Below, piece after piece: positions 1 to 20,431 of a stretch of 64,000 nt of DNA. The stretch spans positions 8,104,905-8,168,904 of the forward strand of contig CM035352.1 in assembly GCA_020137815.1 (NCBI GenBank). Direction: 5' to 3'. Source of the DNA: Hormiphora californensis. Taxonomy: Eukaryota > Ctenophora > Tentaculata > Cydippida > Pleurobrachiidae. The notes beneath the pieces are model-generated. The model ran no database searches. It saw only the letters and a list, made by a program, of their open reading frames with translations, and was not told the origin of the DNA. Each line of letters starts with the position of its first letter. Within the stretch, counting starts at the first letter, position 1. The translations under genes and the position numbers were made by a program.

Positions 1-275
1 TGGTGAGAGAGTGGGTTAGCTGGCGAGGAGGGAAAATTGGGTTAGCTGGCGAGGAGGGAAAATTGGGTAACTAGCTGGTGAGAAGGGGGACCTGGTGAGA
101 GTGGGTTAGCTGTTGGGTGGTGAGGAGGGGGAAGTGGGTTACTAGCTGGTGAGAGAGTGGGTTAGCTGGTGAGAGAGTGGGTTAGGTGGTGAGAGAGTGG
201 GTTAGCTGGTGAGAAAGTGGGTTAGCTGGTGAGCAGGGGGAAGTGAGTAACTAGCTGGTGAGCAGGGGGAAGTTA
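1..275. repeat. G-rich minisatellite, about 20-bp unit
   Basis: Imperfect tandem copies of a unit close to GTGGGTTAGCTGGTGAGAGA fill the left edge, with variants carrying AGGAGGGG or AAGTGGG. No coding signal is seen. The array is truncated by the window edge. Confidence 0.85.
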
Positions 276-551
276 GCAAGGTTTCTAGACGGCATTGGAA
301 GCTCATGGGTAGAGATTTGATGTCGGGAGACACAAAGCATCAGGTGATTGTAACATTGATTTGATTTAATAAGAGCGGTTGCCACGGGCGTGAACCCCTG
401 TTGGGGACCCTACGCACGAGGGCCAATTACTGATAGTGATACCAGCACCGCTAGTGAGGGCCGTGAGTGAGTGATTGTAACTTGAACTTGAGCTATCTAT
501 CTATGGATGCGGGGAAGTGACGAAAAAAGAAGAAAAAACTTGAGTTCTCAC
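276..551. other. No gene recognised downstream of the small acidic gene
   Basis: Mixed sequence between the minisatellite and the last visible exon of the minus-strand secreted-protein gene. A third exon of that gene could lie here or beyond the edge, but I could not fix one. Reading through the donor at 551 would add 16 codons before a stop near 501. Confidence 0.4.
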
Positions 552-1022
552 CTCAAGGTTCTCGTCATAACCGGAGGGGTCAAGTTCCTCATCTCCGAGG
601 TCAAGATCGAAATCATCCTCGGCATCCTCAGCATCGTCCATCTCGTACTCATCGGGCATCATCTCCACTGAGAGGGGGAAGAAGGGAGGTGAGGGAAGGA
701 ATTTGGAAGGAGGGGGAGAGGGAAGGTGAGAAGAGGTGAGGAGGGAATGAAAGGAATTTAGAGGGGGAGAGGTGAGGGAAGGGAAGGGGAGAAGGAAGGA
801 AAGGGACTAGAGAATAGAGATATATCGGGTTAGGAGAGCGGAGAGATAGATCAGATATCAAATGTTTCACTTACTGACGTCTTCCTCGACACTGGCATCA
901 ACAGAGGGCTTGTCAGCGGCGGCTGCAGCTTCAGGTGCGGCAGCTTCAGGGGCAGCGGCAGGGGCGGGATCGGCGGCATAGATGAGGCCAATGGCACACA
1001 GGGCAACGATAATCTTGATCAT
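552..1022 (-). CDS. Small secreted acidic protein (novel), two exons visible
   Basis: Exon 1 is 1022..875 and exon 2 is 667..552. The donor is GTAAGTG, the acceptor CAG, and the codon split over the intron gives Met, so the frame is kept. The first 16 residues (MIKIIVALCAIGLIYA) form a clean signal peptide. An Ala/Pro-rich stretch follows, then a strongly acidic segment of exon 2 in which about half the residues are Asp or Glu. A Met nine codons upstream is possible, but the inner Met gives the better signal peptide. A TATA box sits about 76 bp upstream. Exon 2 ends in phase 0 at GAG/GTGAGA, so the protein may continue in an exon to the left. I do not recognise a family. Secretion is well supported by sequence; a calcium-binding or matrix role would be inference from charge alone. 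Confidence 0.7.
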
Positions 1023-1097
1023 GGTGATGGTGGTGTGTCTGTATAACAAGGAGAGGAGAAACTAGTATGTACTGAGGATTGAAAGAGAGTGTGGAGA

Positions 1098-1106
1098 CCT
1101 TTTATA
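1098..1106 (-). promoter_or_regulatory. TATA box of the small secreted-protein gene
   Basis: TATAAAAGG on the minus strand, 76 bp upstream of the chosen ATG at 1022. This leaves room for a short 5' UTR of roughly 45-50 nt. It is a near-perfect TATA consensus placed upstream of an independently supported start. Confidence 0.65.
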
Positions 1107-1108
1107 AT

Positions 1109-1574
1109 CCTGGACGAGCTCTCTCATCCACGTAGGTGGCGCCTCAACTGTTACCATATAAGGAAGCAAGCCCACTCCTAATATGGTATGTATTGCGGTG
1201 TGACTTCCTGTAAGTCATGAGGGTGGTTGTGCTCCAAGCTGATTGGTGGAGAGCTCCGCGTGATCCCCTCTCATTGGTTGATTGGCTCTCACTCCAGCGA
1301 GTATTGGGGGAGGGGGTGCTTATCCAGGGATGTATAGCGTGCTTTTTCCCAGCACAGGCACCTCGCTCCAAACATGACCGGATATAAGGGGAGGGGGGAG
1401 GGGTTGCCAGCCTGGCAAACCGTGGATTATAGTAGCAGTAGTAGTTATACACGGAGGGGCCAAACAGCAAAGAGGGTGTTCAATCAAAAGGGTGTGTTCA
1501 ATCAAAAGTGCGTGCAAGCCTAATCTAAAATCTTAATTACAAGATTCAATCCTAACCCCTTCTTTCTGTTTCAG
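1109..1574. other. No gene recognised; left flank of the carrier exon
   Basis: Moderately GC-rich sequence between the TATA box and the first visible carrier exon. The open frames here lack splice or family support. If the missing 5' carrier exons lie left of the window, this and the small minus-strand gene are inside a carrier intron. Confidence 0.4.
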
Positions 1575-12426
<10,852 letters not shown>

Positions 12427-12433
12427 CAAGATC

Positions 12434-12435
<2 letters not shown>

Positions 12436-12481
<46 letters not shown>
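12436..12481. repeat. (GA)n microsatellite in the carrier 3' UTR
   Basis: Pure GA repeat starting 10 nt after the carrier stop codon, so it should be transcribed in the 3' UTR. Confidence 0.9.
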
Positions 12482-12484
<3 letters not shown>

Positions 12485-12533
12485 TTAAACTGTTGTGTAT
12501 TTGTATTGCGAGGTTTATTTTAAAGACAGTGCA

Positions 12534-12539
12534 AATAAA
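12534..12539 (+). terminator. Poly(A) signal of the mitochondrial carrier gene
   Basis: AATAAA located 108 nt after the stop codon at 12426, a normal distance for a short 3' UTR. Confidence 0.65.
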
Positions 12540-12965
12540 AAGCCGAGAAACAGTTAAATCAGACAATAATTATGGCTAACGATGGGACACTAAATAATAC
12601 TATTTGTATGGCAAGGACTTTATTTTTATACCACTGTGCGGTGACCCGAATTGCGTTTATATTCATAACGAAGATAACCAATATTCTTGATAACTGATCA
12701 ATCTTGTGTTTTGTAAAATCCAAATACCGTTGCTCTAAGACGGCATGAGTCTTCAGTGCCTGGAGGCTGGATCCAAGTTGGACCACCCAAAGTAACATTG
12801 GCTCAAAATTTCTTGCGCGCAAATAAAATCCGCGCAATAAAAGTATTTGCGCGGCGTACAAAAAAGCAGTTTCTTTATTTCATAAATTTTTGAAAACCTG
12901 CTCGGCGCGGGAAAACGTTAGAATCTCGGTGCCTAACAATTCATCGATTTTCGCGGTCGAGATGG
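12540..12965. other. Intergenic, no gene seen
   Basis: Sequence between the carrier poly(A) signal and the retrotransposon. It ends in ATGG, the target-site copy of the LTR element. A minus-strand open frame at 12559..12861 has no recognised domain. Confidence 0.45.
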
Positions 12966-13416
12966 TGTTATATCATGATTCCTTCACATTGACTTCTTCA
13001 TGTACGCGGAGAGATTACATCATGCCGGGGAAACCACAGGATGGCTACGATGATATCGGGAGATTGTTATGACCTCGAGGAGCACCTACGTCAAGCAAGA
13101 ACGAGCAGATGTTTAACCTACGATCTTTGTTATGTCTATCGTGATGACAGAGGAAACAAGGCACTGCACTATATAACCGAGATGAAGAACTGGGAAGAGG
13201 ACCGATCCGCTACTACCCCACACCATCCCTATAGCGGAACGAAGACCCCTACCTCCCCTGGACCGCCAAGCTATCCACCTTGACTTTCCCACGGATACCC
13301 GATTGAGATAGCAAGATTACTTCTACCTTGCTATAACCTGTAGTTGTCTCGTGTACCCTATTCCCTAAACCAGTAAACTATACTCACCCACACGTCACCA
13401 CACAACCACCATAACA
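12966..13416 (+). repeat. 5' LTR
   Basis: A 451-bp direct terminal repeat beginning TGTTATATCATG and ending ATAACA. From 13053 on it matches the 3' LTR almost base for base. Confidence 0.92.
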
Positions 13417-13418
13417 AG

Positions 13419-13438
13419 TGGAGCCTGAATACAAAGCG
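13419..13438 (+). other. Candidate primer-binding site
   Basis: TGG followed by AGCCTGAATAC begins two bases after the 5' LTR, the position where a tRNA 3' end (CCA) would pair. The matching tRNA was not identified. Confidence 0.5.
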
Positions 13439-13487
13439 AACCTAATAAAGTCAACCGAACTTTGAAACACGATAACGAACATCAACA

Positions 13488-14442
13488 ATGGGTGATGAAA
13501 TAAAGAAAGAACTCCAGGCAAAAATGGACCAACTAAAACAAGAGATGGATCAAATTTCCATAAAAATGTCAGAAGAAGGCATGAGTATAGCTTCAACACA
13601 TCGGCATAACAACGGATATGCATCACAGTTAACTAAGCCACCAAAATTTAAAACTGGTGAGAGTTTTAACGTCTTCTGTGAAAGATTTATCGATCACACC
13701 AAAATAAACAACCATCGAGAACATCTTGGTACCCTCTTTCTACATTGTGTTGACGACGACACATACCTAACGTTGAAAGAAACTGTTATGAATCTAACAC
13801 ATGCACAGACATGTAACGTTGAGCAAATGTGCTCTGTTCTGAAAAAAGAATTCATGGGATACAACCAAACATCCATGAAACAGCAGCTCATGAACTTGAA
13901 ACAAGGGCCAAACGAAAACATTACACAGTTTTGCAACACTATCAAAGAAAAGGCCAGATCTGCATATGGAGCAGTTGAACAAGCTGGTGACATCGCACTG
14001 CTTGTCCTACTTCGAGGACTGAGAGACACAACTATCAGACGAAAGCTGAACGAAGCAGTCTGTGATTCTTTTGATGGAAGCTATGAGGCTAGCAAAGCAT
14101 CTCGAGTCTGTAAACACTCTTGTTAAACAAAATGAAGCACCAGTCTTCAAAGCTGAGGAACGTGAAGTGGAACAAGTCGCAGCAACATCCGACTATAGCC
14201 GCGGAAGAAGTCACAACAATGACTACAACAGGAATAGAAGTCATAGCAGAGAAAATCACCGATACAACCGATATCGCAGCAACAGTAGATCCAGAAGCAG
14301 GAACAGATATCGCAACAAATCGCCCCATCCTAATGGCCGTTACAACAACTACACGCCGAGTAACAACTCTGGAAAATGTTATCACTGTAACCAATATGGA
14401 CACTACATTGCAAACTGCAACATGAGGCGGAATTTAAACTAA
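13488..14442 (+). CDS. gag: Retrotransposon Gag, frameshifted copy
   Basis: Starting 72 bp after the 5' LTR, frame 13488..14126 encodes a capsid-like protein with a coiled-coil start (about residues 1-30) and a Gag core, for instance ENITQFCNTIKEKARSAYG. A second frame, open from 14062 to 14442, encodes an Arg/Ser/Asn-rich basic linker and a zinc knuckle of CX2CX4HX4C form (CYHCNQYGHYIANC). The two frames overlap by about 65 nt and differ by one base. So either this copy carries a 1-nt indel, the sequence has an error, or the element uses programmed frameshifting. An indel inside gag is the simplest reading, because the knuckle normally belongs to Gag itself. Confidence 0.8.
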
Positions 14443-15304
14443 AACAGGGTTGCAACAACACTGATACTTCAACCATCAAGAAGTCAAACAACAATAACAC
14501 TTGCAACCCGAGCCCAAACAGTTCAAAACAACTAATTGTGAAGCATGTGTAAAAAACCCTTTTAACATTTTTTAGACCCGGAGCGGGGGACAAGTTGATC
14601 AGCCCCGGAAAATACACCAATTAACATGTTGGAAACATTAACCGACCAACAAAATAAAAGGTCTTCGAACATGAAATGTTGACAAAAGGTGAAATCATTA
14701 AAATCACAGGGGCCCAAAAAACAGAGGTCAACAAAAATTCATTGTAGGTAATCTACCAGATGACTATGGCGGTACAAATTTAAGGAGCAATTGTATGGTT
14801 GATGTTGCAAAAAAAACAACCCCACTCGATATGGTAAAAACAAGCTCAAATACCAAAAAATTTCCCACAACAATGAAAAAATCAAGGAAAAAAAGGAATT
14901 ACCTTGGCTAACAGCTTTTACCCATTTTTTTGCAAATATCCATGCAAAAAAGTGAAAAAACACAGGGGGGCATTGTTTTTAAAAATCCACAAATAACCAC
15001 CTTTCGGAATTGATACAAAACAGCATGAAAAATACATGGAATGAGTTCCCAAATACGATGGTAACCCACCCCCCGGACAAAACTCTAACAAACACGGGTT
15101 TTGGAACAATGGTTCCCTTTTTGATAAATCGTACAGACAAATGCAAAAATAGCAGTTACGAGCGGAAAAAAAAATCCTGTCGCCGAAGAGAAAACCAGAG
15201 AACGTTACAAAAAGCAAAGAAAAAAGGGCACAACAGGGAAAAAATGGTTTAAAACGGGGAGAAAGTTCCAAATAGGCGAACACCATAAACAAGAACTAAA
15301 AGAA
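14443..15304 (+). other. Damaged protease region of the retrotransposon
   Basis: Between the zinc knuckle and reverse transcriptase an aspartic protease is expected. The sequence is full of A and C homopolymer runs and short frames, and no DTG/DSG motif can be read with confidence. The texture matches the other low-quality zones here. Confidence 0.5.
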
Positions 15305-17179
15305 TTGTTGAAAAACTATTCTCATTGTTTTTCAAAACATCAATTCGACCTAGGCACAGCCACATTCTTTGAGGCATCTCTCAAACTAAAACATGACTAT
15401 GTTGCCAAATGGATTCCAACAAGGCAAGTTCCATACAACTTAGAACACGTCATGGAGAAGGAACTCATGACTCTGGTAGATTCCGGACAAATTCAAGAAT
15501 GTGAAAACAATGGGGCATGGAACAGCCCAGTCTTTTTGGTCCAAAAACCGGGAACCAAAAAATATCGAGTGGTACAAGACCTGAGGCAACTTAACAAGGA
15601 AAGCATACCTGACACTTTCCAATTGCCAAACATAAACACTGTCATGAACAACATGAACGAATGTGAGTGGTTAACATCCTTTGATTTCACCAAGGGTTTC
15701 AACCAAATTAAACTGGATGAGGAAAGTAGACCCCTCACAGCATTTACGTACAAAAATACTCGTTACCAATGGGCGAGACTTATCATGGGACATTGCTCTA
15801 GCAGCAGTATCTTTGCCAAATGTATGGCACAATTATTTCAAAGAGTACCCTTTGAAGCACTCATTTGCTTTCTAGATGATGTGTTAATTGGTAGCAACAC
15901 TATAGAAGAACACCTAAGACGGCTGGAATTCGTCCTAGCCAGACTCTCATTCGGTGGACTCAAAATCAGTCCCTCCAAAACCCAACTGTTCCGAAACAAA
16001 GTAAAATTTCTCGGACACATAATTGACAAAAATGGGCTACAAATTGACCCAAGTAGAGTGGAAGCAATTCAGCAACTACCACAACCAAAATCGGTAAAAG
16101 AGCTACAAAAATTCCTTGGAGCTATAAACTACAATCGAGCTTTTATAAAACACTACAGCAAAATTGCTGCACCTCTGTATAATCTACTTAGAAAGACAGA
16201 GAAATTTATTTGGTCTGATGAAGCTATACGAGCATTCAACATGTTAAAACATAGTTTGAGCTCAGCACCTGTCTTAGTTATCCCGAACAACGGGCACCCT
16301 GATCAATTCTATGAACTAACCATAGATTCCAGTAACATGGGCCATGGGGCCACACTGAATCAAAACATTAATGGTGAGAGAAGAACCATTTCGTTCTGGT
16401 CAAAAGCTGTACCTGCACACCAAAGAAAATTTGGTGCAACACGACTTGAATTTCTTGGTCTGTGTCATGCTCTAAAACATTATCGCATGTACCTGATGGG
16501 CAACAAACAATTCACAGTTCTAACTGACTGTAAAGCCCTACTAAATCTCCGTACCATTTTCAAAAATGAAAGTAGCTACATACACCGAAAGCTAGCTGAA
16601 CTAGAACAATATAATTTCAAAATCCAACACATTGCTGGAAATTCTATTGACATGAGCATGACAGATTATTTGAGCAGACACCCAGTTACTAAAACTAAAA
16701 CCATGGGAACTCAAACTGGATACTCAAACACTAAGTCAGTTAAATTTGCCACTGACGAACAATTAATTCCTGAGGGAATTGCACATATAAACAAGGTGTT
16801 AGCCAGGGAATCACCTGTAACAATTTCTGAAATCAGAGATGACTATCAATACGACAACACACTGTCGACTGTTATTGACTGGATCAAACACGGTAACATC
16901 CCGAAGAGACTGTCTAGCAAAACACCAGTCGAATTGAGACATTATTGGCAGCAAATAGATGAGCTGAAATTTGAAAACGGTCTATTGAAAAAGTCTACTT
17001 TTGACTCTTATGAGGGAACATTGAACGAAATTGTAGTACTGCCACACACATTGGTGGAACGCATTTTGTACACATTTCATGATAAAAATGGCCATTCTGG
17101 ACCAGAGTTGTCACTGACTAGTTGTCAACAAAAATACTATTTTTTCAATGAGGGGAAAAAAATTAAAATTTTTTTGTGA
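15305..17179 (+). CDS. pol: Retrotransposon Pol: reverse transcriptase, RNase H, start of integrase
   Basis: This 624-codon open frame carries the RT blocks VFLVQKPGTKKYRVVQDLR, LTSFDFTKGFNQI and the catalytic FLDD at about residues 189-192. Next comes the gypsy-type stretch VKFLGHIIDKNGLQIDPSR and an RNase H domain with TIDSS, RLEFLGLCHAL and VLTDCKALL. It ends in the integrase HHCC region (LYTFHDKNGHSGPELSL). The block after the palm start reads MGHCSSSSIF where most family members have GL-NAP-F, a divergent variant. The frame runs into homopolymer-rich sequence at 17155, where the zinc-binding cysteines and the DDE core should follow. The true 5' end of pol lies upstream in the damaged region, so the first Met is arbitrary. 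Confidence 0.88.
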   Translation: MLKNYSHCFSKHQFDLGTATFFEASLKLKHDYVAKWIPTRQVPYNLEHVMEKELMTLVDSGQIQECENNGAWNSPVFLVQKPGTKKYRVVQDLRQLNKESIPDTFQLPNINTVMNNMNECEWLTSFDFTKGFNQIKLDEESRPLTAFTYKNTRYQWARLIMGHCSSSSIFAKCMAQLFQRVPFEALICFLDDVLIGSNTIEEHLRRLEFVLARLSFGGLKISPSKTQLFRNKVKFLGHIIDKNGLQIDPSRVEAIQQLPQPKSVKELQKFLGAINYNRAFIKHYSKIAAPLYNLLRKTEKFIWSDEAIRAFNMLKHSLSSAPVLVIPNNGHPDQFYELTIDSSNMGHGATLNQNINGERRTISFWSKAVPAHQRKFGATRLEFLGLCHALKHYRMYLMGNKQFTVLTDCKALLNLRTIFKNESSYIHRKLAELEQYNFKIQHIAGNSIDMSMTDYLSRHPVTKTKTMGTQTGYSNTKSVKFATDEQLIPEGIAHINKVLARESPVTISEIRDDYQYDNTLSTVIDWIKHGNIPKRLSSKTPVELRHYWQQIDELKFENGLLKKSTFDSYEGTLNEIVVLPHTLVERILYTFHDKNGHSGPELSLTSCQQKYYFFNEGKKIKIFL

Positions 17180-19530
17180 TGGTATCATTTTGCCAATAAA
17201 GCAAAACCCCCAAAAGCTTCAAAAAAGCCCCAAAACCCCTAAAACCCAGGTTACCCTGAATTTGGCAGTGTGTGCAATTGATTTTTAGAAAGAAAAAATC
17301 CAAATGCAAGGGGTTCAAGCTTTTGGTCATGGTTAGACAGTATTCAAAATTTTGTAGTTGCCACACCGGTAAAATAAAGGGCAGAAAAGAGTAGAATCAT
17401 CGGAGAGAGGGCCAAAAATTGGGGAGTCATGAATCTTGAGGTGATTTTGGGATCAGCATTTACTGCAAAAATTCCAATCATGGTTAAAAAAAGTTTTAAT
17501 TTCAAAAAGTAAACAGGTGTACCATGGCATTTACAAGTACGGGTTTTTGGAGGCCATGAACAAAAGCATCAACACGTGTATCAAAAATGTCTGATACTCA
17601 ACAACAACGAACTTCCCAAAAAGGTGGTTAATTTCATTTACCCGAATCATTGAAAAAAAAAACCAAAAATCGGCAAAATTTCTTTTGGGCTTCTTAGAGA
17701 ATTAAAGCTCCAGAGATCTTTTACCTGGAAATAAAGGACAGACAAAAATTTCAACATGAGATCTGTGATATTTCAAAACAACAGAATATTTTTTAACAAA
17801 TGATGCAAGAAAAAACTCAGGAATGTTTTACTGCCAAAAAGAAAAAACAAACATATGAAAGCAGCATATGATAAAAATAAAGGTCTATTTGAGAAAGGAA
17901 ACATGATGCTTCCATCAACCAAACCCCCACAAAAGGTTACCACGATTTTTGGTCCCCATTTATCACGAAAAAAATTATTTTAAAATCATAGTGAAAAAGG
18001 GGGACACTCAAAAATAGTCAACATTGAAAAAAAAATGAAACGTTACAAAACCAAAAAGTTCTCGCCAAGTGAGAAAAACACTGTCCAACAACCGGAGGAG
18101 GCACCAAAAGAGAGCGACTATGAGACGCTCCAACATCAGCACCATCTGGAGGGGATGATTCGGACTCTGATTCGGATAGCGACGAGGACAACTTTCCTAA
18201 ATACTATTCAAACGGAATAAACCAAAAATTCCCAAAACGAGCCCCCCCAAAGCCAGGAGGAAACACCGCAAGTGGAACCCACGAGAGCTACTGAAAAAAA
18301 AGCCAAAAAACCCAGACCCCGGAGGAAAACATTCCCCCAGAGAGAGCTTAAACCCCGCAGCACCAAAACGGAAAAAAAGGGAGAAAGAGAAAGACTCGGA
18401 GAGATTTAACTACGAAACATGGGAGGGAAAAATAGTAAAGGCAAAATAAAATCCACAAACAGCCCGCGATTTCCGGCGCCGTGGAAGCGGAATCGGGAAA
18501 AGAGAAGAGGGTGAGAGGTTTTGGTGTTTTGGGTTTTCTGTGACAGATGGCAGACTCCAGCACAAGTTACAGAGGAAAAAGCCCCAGTTGAGAGTCAGCC
18601 GACGTGGAAACTCAACACGGTGGAAAAGAGCAAGAACCACCTACGACGTCTTGAATCAAGTTTTTTGGACGAACCAGAAATTAACGTGCCGGAAAGGCCC
18701 CTTAAGGGAAACCCAAGGGGGGAAAGAAAAATCCTAGCCCGTTGGGTAGTGATCCATGACTCACCCGGAAAAAAAGAGGAGGAGGGGGACCCGGGAAGAA
18801 AAGAAAGGGAAAAAAAAGATTGGGGGACAAGATCTCAGGAAAAAATAAATCGCTACTGCAAGGTTTTCCCCAGGTCCTGTCACGATAACCCCCCCCTACC
18901 TATTGGAACCAAATAGTTATCCCCCATCTTTTGGGGGAAAATAATTTTTGGTGAGGGATCAAAAAAATGGTTTTTCACCCCCGGGGGGGATTTTGGGAGG
19001 TAGTGATATGGATGAGGATTGACCATTTCACGTATTTGGAAGAGGGGGCAAGAAGAGTTTTAATGAAAAAACCAATCACAACAGGGGTTTCACTATGGAT
19101 ACAATTTTTCCAAACCGCATTTGCTTGGAGTGACATAAAATATTTTCCAAAAAATATTGCAATGGTGTTATAAAATATGGTAGTATTCGTACGAATTTTA
19201 TAAAATGGAAAAAGCCAACCCCTAACTTCCACTGCCAACTTTTTGAGTAATTTTTTCAACCTCTACGAGTATACAAAAGGTTTAAAATTCCCTACCAACC
19301 CCTGGTTTTAATTACTCAATAATTTTTGATAAAAACTCACTCTGCCCGTATGAAGATTTTTTTCCCCTCGAATCGGCAATATGCGAAAAGGTTTCAAAGT
19401 AGGGGCAAACATTTCACCAATAAAAAAATATCGTTTTTATGAAGAAAAAAAAATTTACCTTACCTGATAAAGGAAATTACATAGCCCAAAGGTCAATGAA
19501 TACCTTTTTAAAAAACCAAGGGGGGGGATA
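17180..19530 (+). other. Degraded 3' part of the retrotransposon
   Basis: Integrase core and C-terminal sequence are expected, but frames break every few codons at A, C and G homopolymers. A short acidic Ser-Asp-rich stretch near 18155..18200 could belong to the end of Pol. The purine run at 19518..19528, just before the 3' LTR, is a plausible polypurine tract. I see no separate gene. Confidence 0.5.
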
Positions 19531-19978
19531 TGTTTTATCATGATTTTCCCTTTAATTTACTTTTTCATGACGCGGAGAGATTTAAAAATTTCCGGGGAAA
19601 CCACAGGAGGTAGATATATCGGGAGATTGTTATGACCTCGAGGAGCACCTACGTCAAGCAAGAACGAGCAGATGTTTAACCTACGATCTTTGTTATGTCT
19701 ATCGTGATGACAGAGGAAACAAGGCACTGCACTATATAACCGAGATGAAGAACTGGGAAGAGGACCGATCCGCTACTACCCCACACCATCCCTATAGCGG
19801 AACGAAGACCCCTACCTCCCTGGACCGCCCAAGCTATCCACCTTGACTTTCCCACGGATACCCGATGAGATAGCAAGATTACTTCTACCTTGCTATAACC
19901 TGTAGTTGTCTCGTGTACCCTATTCCCTAAACCAGTAAACTATACTCACCCACACGTCACCACACAACCACCATAACA
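19531..19978 (+). repeat. 3' LTR
   Basis: A 448-bp copy of the 5' LTR. Its first 90 bp differ heavily, with T runs and lost G/C; the remaining 360 bp differ by only a few 1-nt indels or changes. Such a sharp switch in identity within one LTR pair points to consensus error in the first part. Confidence 0.92.
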
Positions 19979-19982
19979 ATGG

Positions 19983-20365
19983 GTTAGGGCTGTTGTTAGG
20001 GTCGGACTAGGGTTTTGTTTGGGGTTATCGGTTAGGGCTATCGATTCTCTATCAGATACCGTTTAGTTTACTCAAATCAGTCATGTGGTTGCGCGGCTAT
20101 AGCCGTTTGAAAAAAGTCGGTCTAAGTGGTTTTAGGTGTACTTTTTTGGTAGCGCACACATGTAAACACTCTGCAAGGCACCCAGATTATAATCGCGCCC
20201 GTTACGATCTGGGTGTCTGGTGGCCTGTTTACAGGTGCACGCTACCAAGAAATTGATTCTCTAAAATGGCTCTCACCGTCAAGCCACTCAACCGTTTTGG
20301 CTAATTCAAAGTTTAACTGGTAGGAAATGTCAAGGCCTAACCCCAACCCAAACCCCAACCCTAAC
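19983..20365. repeat. Foldback segment with telomere-like ends
   Basis: The left part (19983..20040) holds degenerate GGGTTAGGG-type repeats and the right part (20335..20365) the opposite strand, CCCCAACCCTAACCC. Inside, TGGTAGCGCACACATGTAAACA near 20141 pairs with the complementary block near 20228..20248, and CACCCAGAT with ATCTGGGTG. The structure looks like a hairpin-forming mobile element or a scar, not a chromosome end. Confidence 0.5.
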
Positions 20366-20431
20366 CCGGTGTCCGTTTCTCAAACGCGTTTCATCCTGTA
20401 ATTTTACCTCGATAACTTTCTTAGAGCGAAA

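Larger units (their letters stand above)
12966..19978 (+). mobile_element. Ty3/gypsy-type LTR retrotransposon, about 7 kb
   Basis: The element runs from TGTTATATCATG to CCACCATAACA and is bracketed by a 4-bp target duplication ATGG (12962..12965 and 19979..19982). Both LTRs are present, with a candidate primer-binding site two bases after the 5' LTR and a purine run before the 3' LTR. Internal order is gag with a CCHC knuckle, a protease region too damaged to read, reverse transcriptase, RNase H and the start of integrase; RT-RNaseH-IN order and the RT text place it in Ty3/gypsy. No envelope frame is recognised. Segments 14.5-15.3 kb and 17.15-19.6 kb show homopolymer-style damage that reads as poor consensus. 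It is therefore not possible to say whether this copy is intact. Confidence 0.9.

Noticed and set aside
1144-1517. Minus-strand frames of 108 and 65 codons
   Set aside because: No domain, no splice context, and they lie upstream of a TATA box belonging to another gene.
18348-19259. Frames in the 3' part of the retrotransposon as an envelope gene
   Set aside because: No signal peptide, transmembrane or family motif can be read, and the region is homopolymer-damaged.
19983-20365. True telomere or chromosome end
   Set aside because: Repeats are few and degenerate, in opposite orientations, and flanked by genes on both sides.
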